A program made the translations under genes and the position numbers. Source: Chloroflexota bacterium (GTDB lineage: Bacteria > Chloroflexota > Dehalococcoidia > SZUA-161). Taken from it: a stretch of DNA of 6,448 nucleotides. Below the pieces are notes generated by a model, which was given only the letters and a program-made list of their open reading frames with translations, was not told where the DNA came from and ran no database searches. The stretch lies in assembly GCA_003229915.1 (NCBI GenBank), contig QIGA01000282.1, forward strand, positions 1-6,448, written 5' to 3'. This document shows, one piece after another, positions 1 through 6,155 of the stretch (its first letter is position 1; the number at the start of each line of letters is the position of its first letter).

Positions 1-372
1 CTCGGCAGCCTTGGAGAACAGGTAGTCTCCGGCCAGAGTAGCTATGCCCCAGCCCCAGATACTAGAGGCCGTTGGTTTGCCACGGCGTCTCGGTGAGAGA
101 TCAATGGTATCGTCATGCACCAGTGTGGCAGTGTGAAGCACCTCGACACCTGTCGCCACAGGGATAAGCGCATCATGGTTAGTGTTGCTCTGAAGCTTGC
201 CCGCGAGCAGGGTCAGAGCCGGACGAACACGCTTGCCGCCGCTGTTCACGATATACCCCAGAAGTTCAACAAGCCAGGGGTACTCAACGTCGGCCACAGC
301 CTTGATGCCCTCTTCTACAAGGACAATCTCCTTCTCAACAGGTTCGAACAGCGAATTTCTCAAATTACCCAT
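1..372 (-). CDS. All-trans polyprenyl diphosphate synthase, N-terminal part (cut by window edge)
   Basis: This is the first 124 residues of an isoprenyl diphosphate synthase; the rest lies beyond base 1. The family condenses isopentenyl diphosphate onto an allylic diphosphate to build linear all-trans chains for quinone tails or other lipids. Visible hallmarks are GGKRVRP (residues 45-51, substrate diphosphate binding), the first aspartate-rich motif DDTID (87-91, Mg2+ binding), the following RRRGKPT (95-101) and LAGDYLF (113-119). The fifth residue before DDTID is Ala82; in this family a small residue there generally goes with longer products, so a long-chain synthase is more likely than a farnesyl-type one, but exact length cannot be told. 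The ATG at 372 is the only sensible start: an in-frame TAG, which is also the stop of the upstream pump gene, lies 17 nt before it. An AGGTGG-like ribosome site overlaps that stop. The tight spacing implies co-transcription, possibly translational coupling. The second Asp-rich motif is outside the window. Confidence 0.93.
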   Translation of the reverse strand, partial: MGNLRNSLFEPVEKEIVLVEEGIKAVADVEYPWLVELLGYIVNSGGKRVRPALTLLAGKLQSNTNHDALIPVATGVEVLHTATLVHDDTIDLSPRRRGKPTASSIWGWGIATLAGDYLFSKAAE

Positions 373-389
373 TGCACAACTACCGCCAC

Positions 390-3300
390 CTAGCTAATTC
401 TGCGCCTCCTCTGGCGTAGACCATCCACCAGACTATAGATTACCGGGATAACGAGAAGAGTCAATAGGGTGGAGCTGAAGAGCCCACCGATGACGACAAC
501 TGCCAGCTCAGCAGCTAGAAGCGTGCCTTCTCCCAGGCCAAAAGCCAGCGGGAGCATGGCAAACATGGTAGTCAAAGCAGTCATCAATATCGGGCGCAGC
601 CGTGTTCGCCCCCCCTCAACTAAAGCATCATAAGTACTTGTTCCCTCCTTGCGCATCTGCTCTACCACAGCTATAAGCACGATGGCGTTGGTAAGGACAA
701 TGCCGACCAACAGCAACACACCCATCATCCCCGATATGCCCAGGGTATAGCCAGCAACGAGCAGCCCGAGCAAAGCGCCAATGGATGCCAGAGGCAGGCT
801 CACCATGATAATCAGGGGATTCAATATCGAGCGCATGCTGACAACCAGTATCAGATAGGCGATTACTATGGCAACCAGTATGGCGATACCCATCTTGGAG
901 AAAGAATCCGCCATCTCTTCCATCACCCCGCCTGCCTGTATCTCTACTCCATCAATACCAAGAGCAGCCACCTCGTCTTCAACGGCACCGATCTCATCCT
1001 CAACCAGCCTGTTGACCGCGCCCACATTCTTCTCGGTTATCTCGCCGGAGATACTGGCGGCGAGCTTCTGGTCTATGTAGCCGATGTGGGTCGGACGAAG
1101 AGGCAGGTCTACAGTGGCAATTTCGCCCAGAGCCATTGATTGGATCCCGCCAACTCTCAATTGCCTGGCCAGAGTTAGTGCATTTTCAGGATTATCCGTA
1201 AAACCGAGCTCTCCTACCACACCTTTGAGGAAGACCCCATAGCTCTCACCATCTATATCAACTGACACATCGGTAACAGGGCTACCCATCATAAGCAGAA
1301 ATAGCTCGTCTCGCAATTGCTGCTCTATCAATCCACGCGCAGCTATTTCGGCGGAGTCCAGTTCGATATCGAGTTGGGGAACTACATTGCTCAGATCTGT
1401 CTCAAGGTTGGATATCCCGTCTATGCTTTTCAGGCGTTCAAAGAGCAAACCAGTCGCCTTACTAACGTCCTCGGCGGATTCGCCTCTCACCGAAATATCC
1501 ACTCCGCTGGAGAATCCCATTTGGTTGCCCAGTGCCTCGTTGCCTGACAAAACGGTGATAAAGTCTCCCAACTTATAGTCTCCTAGTACGAGTAACTCGA
1601 TAGCACCCTCAAGGTTCGCCTGTTCCTTGGGCTCGTCCGCACCAGGGCCGAGGAGAATAGTGATCTCGGCAGTGTTGTCGCCTCCGCCCGTGGCGACACT
1701 AAGGGCAGCATTCACAGAGGTTGTGGAAGTACCAACTGTGGTATGATAGCTTTCGATTTTGTCATTGCCGGCGAGCCGTGTCTCGATCAATGCGGCCACT
1801 TCGCTGGCGGTTCCGATATCCGTCCCTGGAGGCATTTCAATCTCCACAACCAGCATCTTCTCGCCCATACTGGGCAAGAACGAGGTGCCAATAATCGGCA
1901 GCAGGGCACCACTGCCGAGGAACAGGACCACGGCGATCGCTAGCGTCAAGAAGCGATGCCCCAGCGCCCATCTTAACGAAGGAACATACAACTTCTGGTA
2001 CCAGGCTTCTCCAACCCTGCGTTCTCCGTTCTTCTTCCCTGTCCCAACGAACCACTTTGAGAACGCAGGCACGACTATCAGCGCCACAAGGAGTGAAGCG
2101 ATCAGAGCAAAGGTTATGGTCAACGCAAACGGAATAAACAGCCTGCCCACGATGCCACCCACAAAGGCCAACGGCAGGAATATGGCCACTGTGGCCAATG
2201 TGGAAGAGGTGATAGGCCCGGCAATCTCCTTGGACCCATTGATGGATGCACTCACGAAGCCTTCGCCCTGTTTAATACGACGGTATACCACCTCCGAAAC
2301 AACGATGCTGTTATCGATAAGCCTGCCCACAGCGATAGCCATGGCGCTCAAGGTGAGCAGATTTATGGTTATGCCCGAGAAATACATCGCCAGAAAACCG
2401 ATCACGATGCTGAAGGGAATGGACATAGCGGTGACCAGTGAAACGCGGAAAGCCGCCAGGAATACGAAGACGATAATGATGGCGAGAGCAGCACCAACAA
2501 GCGACATCCGCGTCAACTCTCCAATGCTCTTCTCAACGAAGTCCGACTGGTCAAATACGGGGGAAAGTTCCAACCCATCCCCAAGGGTTCCGTTTAACTC
2601 CTCAGCCTTTTCCGTAACTGCGTTGGCTGCCTCAACCGTGTTGGCATCCTTCTCCTTAAACACCGAGATGCCGACGCTGACCTCGCCGTTGGTGCGACTG
2701 ATCCTCGTCCTCGGTGCCGGGCCTTGGCTGATATCAGCCACGTCTCTCAGCACCACACCGTCAACTCCCATCGCCGCGTTCTCGATGTCACTCAGCGAGT
2801 CATACTGGGGAACAAACGAAAGGATCCCATAGATTTGACCTGCTGATATGCCGAGCTGGTTCATCTTTTCGGGGTGGGGGCTGATCAATACCTGCTCTTT
2901 TTCGCCTCCCTCGGTCTGCACCTCGGCAATCCCTTCGACATTCCGCAGTTCGCTCACTATCTGTGTTTGAGCTATCTCTCCCAGACGCTCTGAGGGAAGG
3001 TCACCTCTCAAGGCGAAGACTACGAGCGGCATCATGCTCGGATCAAGGTCTGCGATTTGTGGATTCTCCCTGATTCGAGGGTCCAGTTCAGGGACATTGC
3101 GTACCTCGGGAGGCAGTGCTAACTCGCCAGGGCTGATACCCTGCTTTATCGCGTCTCTTACCTGATCCATATCCGTACCAAAATCGAACTCAGCGAAGAG
3201 CACTGAGATTCCATCCGCGGAGGTCGAGATTACGTGCTTCAGGCCTTTCCCCTCCCACTGCTCCCAGATAACAGCCTCAATGGGTAAGGTAACATCTCTC

Positions 3301-3482
3301 GCGACCTCTTCAGGTGAGGCATCAGGGTAGGCGGTGATAACCATAGTAAACGGAACTTCGATATCCGGAATCAGCTCCATCTTCAGTTGGAAAGTGGCCC
3401 AAACCGAAGCCGCGGCAAGCAAAGCTGCGAGAAAGATGGTCACGGCCCGATTTTTTAGCGCCAGCTTAGTTAGATACGACAT
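390..3482 (-). CDS. RND-superfamily efflux transporter (AcrB/HAE1-like inner-membrane pump)
   Basis: A full-length 1030-residue RND permease, close to the usual 1020-1050, expected to export small molecules or lipids using the proton gradient. The duplicated layout is clear: TM1 (about 13-31), a large extracytoplasmic loop (32-326), TM2-TM6 (327-474), a cytosolic linker, TM7 (511-530), a second large loop (531-862) and TM8-TM12 (863-1016), ending in a basic tail. Family motifs include RPILMT (963-968) and the TM4 signature GRLIDNSIVVSE (386-397). TM4 keeps Asp390 (AcrB Asp407), but Asn391 replaces AcrB Asp408. TM10 reads LTNAIVLIA (930-938), with Thr931 where AcrB has Lys940. By manual alignment, the first loop lacks the docking hairpin usually found around residue 222 and has a Pro-rich insert near 131-146. 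The ATG at 3482 follows GGGAGG at 8-nt spacing. No fusion-protein or outer-membrane partner is in the window. Substrate is unknown. Confidence 0.93.
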   Translation of the reverse strand: MSYLTKLALKNRAVTIFLAALLAAASVWATFQLKMELIPDIEVPFTMVITAYPDASPEEVARDVTLPIEAVIWEQWEGKGLKHVISTSADGISVLFAEFDFGTDMDQVRDAIKQGISPGELALPPEVRNVPELDPRIRENPQIADLDPSMMPLVVFALRGDLPSERLGEIAQTQIVSELRNVEGIAEVQTEGGEKEQVLISPHPEKMNQLGISAGQIYGILSFVPQYDSLSDIENAAMGVDGVVLRDVADISQGPAPRTRISRTNGEVSVGISVFKEKDANTVEAANAVTEKAEELNGTLGDGLELSPVFDQSDFVEKSIGELTRMSLVGAALAIIIVFVFLAAFRVSLVTAMSIPFSIVIGFLAMYFSGITINLLTLSAMAIAVGRLIDNSIVVSEVVYRRIKQGEGFVSASINGSKEIAGPITSSTLATVAIFLPLAFVGGIVGRLFIPFALTITFALIASLLVALIVVPAFSKWFVGTGKKNGERRVGEAWYQKLYVPSLRWALGHRFLTLAIAVVLFLGSGALLPIIGTSFLPSMGEKMLVVEIEMPPGTDIGTASEVAALIETRLAGNDKIESYHTTVGTSTTSVNAALSVATGGGDNTAEITILLGPGADEPKEQANLEGAIELLVLGDYKLGDFITVLSGNEALGNQMGFSSGVDISVRGESAEDVSKATGLLFERLKSIDGISNLETDLSNVVPQLDIELDSAEIAARGLIEQQLRDELFLLMMGSPVTDVSVDIDGESYGVFLKGVVGELGFTDNPENALTLARQLRVGGIQSMALGEIATVDLPLRPTHIGYIDQKLAASISGEITEKNVGAVNRLVEDEIGAVEDEVAALGIDGVEIQAGGVMEEMADSFSKMGIAILVAIVIAYLILVVSMRSILNPLIIMVSLPLASIGALLGLLVAGYTLGISGMMGVLLLVGIVLTNAIVLIAVVEQMRKEGTSTYDALVEGGRTRLRPILMTALTTMFAMLPLAFGLGEGTLLAAELAVVVIGGLFSSTLLTLLVIPVIYSLVDGLRQRRRRIS

Positions 3483-3490
3483 CTAACATT

Positions 3491-3496
3491 CCTCCC
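3491..3496 (-). promoter_or_regulatory. Ribosome binding site of the RND pump gene
   Basis: On the minus strand this reads GGGAGG, followed by 8 nt and the ATG at 3482. It lies in the 24-nt gap after the metG stop and is the clearest Shine-Dalgarno sequence in the window, which settles the pump's start. It also suggests the pump is translated more independently of its upstream neighbour than the other genes in the operon. Confidence 0.75.
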
Positions 3497-3506
3497 GTTC
3501 CTTGCA

Positions 3507-5186
3507 TTATCCTGGAGTTAACACACTCTGTTCCAGACGGCTATTCTCCTCATCAACAACCTGGTCATCCAGCTTGGCGAACAGCGGCTCAGGCGATGAC
3601 AACCTCTGTCCCGCCGCGGGCACGGACATGGCCCAACCGGCCTCCTCTACGGATCCTTCGAATCCTAGCAGACGATGCAGCTTCTCCGAGCTAAAGGGCA
3701 AGAACGGATAGAGTACCGTCTTGAGAGAACAGATAACACCCAGTGCAGTCGAGATGGCAGTAGCCGCCGAATCTCTATCCTCCTTGATTGCCTTCCACGG
3801 AGCCTTGCTATCCAAATAGCGGTTAGCCTCCTGAGCCAGCGCCATAGCCTCCCTCATTGCCTCCCTGAAGTGGCAACCGTAGAGGAGGGAATCAACAGTA
3901 TGAAGCGTGGCTTCAGCCTTGCGCAACAGGGTTTTCGATTCCGCATCGACCTCACTGGCAGCAGGTACACGGCCATCGAAATTGCGGTAGGCTATAGTCA
4001 GCACGCGATGCACCAAATTGCCATAGGTAGCCACCAACTCGTCATTGTTGCGGCGAACAAACTCCTGCCACGAGAAATCAGCGTCATTGGTCTCTGGCAT
4101 ATTGATAGACAAGATATAGCGTAGAGCATCAGGATGATACCGCTGCAAATAATCGGGTAACCACACAGCCCAGTTACGGCTGGTGGATAGCTGTTTACCT
4201 CTCAAGGTGAGAAACTCATTGGCTGGCACATCGTAGGGCAAGTTGAGCCCATCATACCCCAAGAGCATCGCAGGCCAGATGAGAGTGTGGAAGATGATGT
4301 TGTCTTTACCGATGAAGTAGTAGCTCTTGACGTCGCCCTGCCAGAAATGGCGCCACCTTTCGCTCTCTCCGCAGGACTCTGCCCATTCCTTAGAGGCCGA
4401 GAGATAGCCAATTACTGCCTCAAACCACACGTAAATACGCTTTTCTTCGAAGCCAGGTACGGGCACCGTGATACCCCACTCAATATCACGAGTGATAGCC
4501 CGGTCCCTGAGACCCTCAGCTAGATAGCCAATGGTGAAGTTGCGTGCGTTTTGCCTCCAGTGGCTCTGTTCCTGCACCCAAGGCTTCAGTCGTTCCGCGA
4601 AGGCCGAGAGGCGCAGAAAGAAATGCTCCGAATCTCTGAGTTCGGGTGTACTGCGGCAGATACCACAGGAGAGATCGATCAGGTCTACCGGATTCAACGG
4701 TTTGCCACACTCATCGCACTGATCTCCCCTGGCTTTGGGGTTGCCGCAATAAGGGCAAGTGCCCTCCACATAGCGGTCCGGAAGGAAGCGACGGCAACTG
4801 GGACAGTAGGGCAGCACCATTTTGTCCTTATAGATGTAGCCCTTGTTGAGCAGTGTAAGGAATATATCGTGAACAACCTGAGCGTGGTTCCGGGTGCCTG
4901 TAGCGGTAAACAGGTCAAAGGATATGCCCAGCTTCTCCCAGCAATCGAGGAATTCCTGATGATAGTGAGCTACCACCTCTCCCGGTGATCTGCCCTCTTT
5001 CTCCGCACGGAGTGTGACCGGAGTACCATGCTGGTCCGATCCAGAGACCATCAGTACTTCATTCCTCTTGGTGCGGTGGTAGCGGGCAAAAATGTCGGCG
5101 GGTAGATATGCTCCAGCGATCTGTCCCAAATGCAAAGACCCATTGGCATAGGGCCAAGCTACACCGATGAATATTCGCTCAGACAT
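3507..5186 (-). CDS. metG: Methionyl-tRNA synthetase
   Basis: A cytoplasmic class I aminoacyl-tRNA synthetase that activates methionine with ATP and charges both initiator and elongator tRNA-Met. At 559 residues it is the short form, with catalytic core and anticodon-binding helices but without the C-terminal EMAP/OB-type tRNA-binding domain that lengthens some homologues. The HIGH motif is HLGQ (19-22), preceded by WPYANGS. GSDQHGTP (49-56) is the usual methionine-pocket region. Four CxxC pairs (Cys128/131, 144/147, 157/160, 174/177) make a two-knuckle zinc insertion as in the archaeal-type enzymes. The KMSKS loop reads KQLSTSR (331-337), so both motif lysines are replaced, a variant I associate with some actinobacterial-type MetRS. 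NNDELVATYGNLVHR (380-394) begins the anticodon-binding domain. The ATG at 5186 begins MSERIFIGVAWPY, as expected for the family; its ribosome site (AGAAAG) is weak. It lies 49 nt after rsmI and 24 nt before the pump gene, and is probably co-transcribed with both. Confidence 0.97.
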   Translation of the reverse strand: MSERIFIGVAWPYANGSLHLGQIAGAYLPADIFARYHRTKRNEVLMVSGSDQHGTPVTLRAEKEGRSPGEVVAHYHQEFLDCWEKLGISFDLFTATGTRNHAQVVHDIFLTLLNKGYIYKDKMVLPYCPSCRRFLPDRYVEGTCPYCGNPKARGDQCDECGKPLNPVDLIDLSCGICRSTPELRDSEHFFLRLSAFAERLKPWVQEQSHWRQNARNFTIGYLAEGLRDRAITRDIEWGITVPVPGFEEKRIYVWFEAVIGYLSASKEWAESCGESERWRHFWQGDVKSYYFIGKDNIIFHTLIWPAMLLGYDGLNLPYDVPANEFLTLRGKQLSTSRNWAVWLPDYLQRYHPDALRYILSINMPETNDADFSWQEFVRRNNDELVATYGNLVHRVLTIAYRNFDGRVPAASEVDAESKTLLRKAEATLHTVDSLLYGCHFREAMREAMALAQEANRYLDSKAPWKAIKEDRDSAATAISTALGVICSLKTVLYPFLPFSSEKLHRLLGFEGSVEEAGWAMSVPAAGQRLSSPEPLFAKLDDQVVDEENSRLEQSVLTPG

Positions 5187-5203
5187 TGGCTTTCTAGTTA
5201 TCT

Positions 5204-5233
5204 ATTCTAACATAGGAGGAGGACAGAAAACAA
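5204..5233 (-). promoter_or_regulatory. Possible weak internal promoter before metG
   Basis: Within the 49-nt rsmI-metG gap the minus strand reads TTGTTT (5228-5233), an 18-nt spacer and TAGAAT (5204-5209), the latter one base from the sigma-70-type consensus. A start about 7 nt downstream would leave a short leader before the ATG at 5186. The -35 match is only three of six and the spacer contains an unusual CCTCCTCC tract, so this is a candidate only. Confidence 0.2.
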
Positions 5234-5235
5234 AA

Positions 5236-6093
5236 CTAGGGTAGCTCCAGCCACGTCTTGTAGAGCAGATTCCTGGGCAATTTGGTAGCGCCCGCCAGTT
5301 TAGCCACAGCCTCCTTGGCGGGGATACCCTCCTGGCGAAGCCTGCTAAGTTCTTCTCTGGCGAAATCGGTTACCTGTAGCCCTCCTCCCTCACTGCTATA
5401 CCCCTCGATGACAAGGGTGAACTCCCCCCTCGGTTGGAGGAAATGCGCTATTGCTTGGCTCACACTGCCCCTGAACACTTCCTCGTGAATCTTGGTCAAC
5501 TCTCGGCAGACAGCGACCTTCCGGTCGCCCAATATCTCTTCCGCATCCCTCAACGTGGCCTGCAACCTGTGCGGTGCTTCTAGGGCGACAATAGTCCTTT
5601 GCTCGGTGTTAACGCATCCCAGCAGACGCCTTCTATCGCCCTTCTTCCGCGGCAGAAAGCCAAGATAGACAAATTGATTTGCCAGCAAGCCTGAGACGGC
5701 GAGTGCCGTGGGCAACACCGAGGGGCCGGGTATCGCCACTACTGAAATCCCCCGTTCGATAGCGGCACGCACAAGGTTGTAGCCAGGATCGCTAATACCC
5801 GGCATTCCCGCGTCTGAGACCAAAGCAATGTCATCCTGCTCAAGACGCCCCAAGAGGTATGGTAGTTTTGCCCCCTTGTTGTGCTCGTAGTAGCTCGTCA
5901 ATGGTGTCCTGATGCCATAGGCAGAGAGCAACTGCCGCGTTCTGCGCGTGTCCTCAGCAGCGATAAGCCTTACCTCGCTTAATATGCGAATCGCTCGCTG
6001 CGACATGTCTTCCAGGTTCCCAATGGGTGTGGCCACCAGATAGAGATTGGGCATCGCAGACGGATTATAGCCCATGGCTGAGTCCCCGTCCAT
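5236..6093 (-). CDS. rsmI: 16S rRNA (cytidine(1402)-2'-O)-methyltransferase RsmI
   Basis: A tetrapyrrole-methylase-fold enzyme that uses S-adenosylmethionine to 2'-O-methylate C1402 of 16S rRNA, a nucleotide touching the P-site codon; with RsmH it tunes initiation and decoding. Family motifs appear in order: VATPIGNLEDM (20-30), AAEDTR (45-50), SDAGMPGISDPG (93-104), IPGPS with PTALAVSG (121-135), EAPHR (172-176), CRELTKIHEEVFRG (196-209) and the C-terminal KLPRNLLY (271-278). The coordinates use the longest frame, 285 residues. Homologues normally start a few residues before VATPIGN, so Met14 (codon 6054-6052, giving 272 residues) fits best by homology, though it has no Shine-Dalgarno sequence. 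Met7 (codon 6075-6073) has GGGGA 7 nt upstream, and the first ATG has a GGGGGTG about 13 nt away. It is the first gene of the minus-strand operon, followed after 49 nt by metG, and is transcribed divergently from guaB3. Confidence 0.95.
   Translation of the reverse strand: MDGDSAMGYNPSAMPNLYLVATPIGNLEDMSQRAIRILSEVRLIAAEDTRRTRQLLSAYGIRTPLTSYYEHNKGAKLPYLLGRLEQDDIALVSDAGMPGISDPGYNLVRAAIERGISVVAIPGPSVLPTALAVSGLLANQFVYLGFLPRKKGDRRRLLGCVNTEQRTIVALEAPHRLQATLRDAEEILGDRKVAVCRELTKIHEEVFRGSVSQAIAHFLQPRGEFTLVIEGYSSEGGGLQVTDFAREELSRLRQEGIPAKEAVAKLAGATKLPRNLLYKTWLELP
6064..6092 (-). promoter_or_regulatory. Candidate promoter for rsmI, overlapping its extended N-terminus
   Basis: The minus strand shows TGGACG (6087-6092), a 17-nt spacer and a perfect TATAAT (6064-6069). 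The predicted transcription start, about 7 nt further on, falls within a few bases of the Met14 codon at 6054. If real, rsmI would be translated from a leaderless or nearly leaderless message starting at Met14. Another possible -10, TACAAT at 6116-6121 on the same strand, has no good -35 but would suit the longer starts. A chance TATAAT inside codons for GYNP cannot be excluded. Confidence 0.3.
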
Positions 6094-6096
6094 CTG

Positions 6097-6125
6097 TTGA
6101 CTTGCACACCCCCATATTGTATCCT
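6097..6125 (+). promoter_or_regulatory. Probable promoter of the guaB3-like gene
   Basis: The plus strand reads TTGACT (6097-6102, five of six consensus bases), a 17-nt spacer and TATCCT (6120-6125, four of six). Transcription would begin near 6132, leaving roughly 23 nt before the ATG at 6155. Its position between divergent genes and standard spacing support it. The -35 hexamer abuts the first rsmI ATG codon (6091-6093). Confidence 0.45.
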
Positions 6126-6137
6126 TTTCCCAATATG
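6113..6137. repeat. Perfect 7-bp inverted repeat in the divergent promoter region (operator candidate)
   Basis: CATATTG (6113-6119) and its exact reverse complement CAATATG (6131-6137) are separated by 11 bp, with centres 18 bp apart. The repeat overlaps the -10 region of the proposed guaB3 promoter, its predicted start point, and the TACAAT hexamer on the opposite strand. The left arm would lie upstream of the predicted transcript start, so a DNA-binding site is a better reading than an RNA hairpin. AT-rich 7-mers can pair by chance, so function is inferred from position. Confidence 0.4.
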
Positions 6138-6155
6138 ATTTACGAGATGAAGTAA
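6135..6155 (+). other. Six-codon reading frame overlapping the guaB3 start (possible coupling leader)
   Basis: ATG at 6135 opens a frame encoding MIYEMK that ends at TAA 6153-6155, sharing its last base with the guaB3 ATG (TAATG). The predicted transcript start is only about 3 nt before this ATG. Such an arrangement could couple initiation at guaB3, whose own ribosome site is weak. It is very short, carries no recognisable attenuator residues and may be coincidental. Confidence 0.15.

Noticed and set aside
115..393. A 92-codon plus-strand frame at the left edge
   Set aside because: It is antisense to the polyprenyl synthase, whose GGKRVRP and DDTID motifs clearly define the coding strand.
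1759..2832. A 357-codon open frame on the plus strand
   Set aside because: It lies wholly antisense to the RND gene. Its Ser/Thr/Pro/Ile-rich composition without domains is what the complement of a hydrophobic gene gives, and the RND frame is continuous and homologous throughout.
3675..4124. A 149-codon plus-strand frame
   Set aside because: It is the shadow of the metG anticodon-binding domain, with no recognisable protein features or ribosome site.
4551..4988. A 145-codon plus-strand frame
   Set aside because: It is antisense to the metG zinc-insertion region; the regularly spaced CxxC pairs on the other strand show which frame is real.
5215..5222. GGAGGAGG on the plus strand in the rsmI-metG gap, like a strong ribosome site
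   Set aside because: No start codon or open frame of a plus-strand gene follows it at a suitable distance; it faces into the end of rsmI.
5236..6154. A novel regulatory or defence system in the accessory sense
   Set aside because: All genes here match known housekeeping or transport families; there is no repeat array, toxin-antitoxin pair, phage gene or insertion-sequence end.
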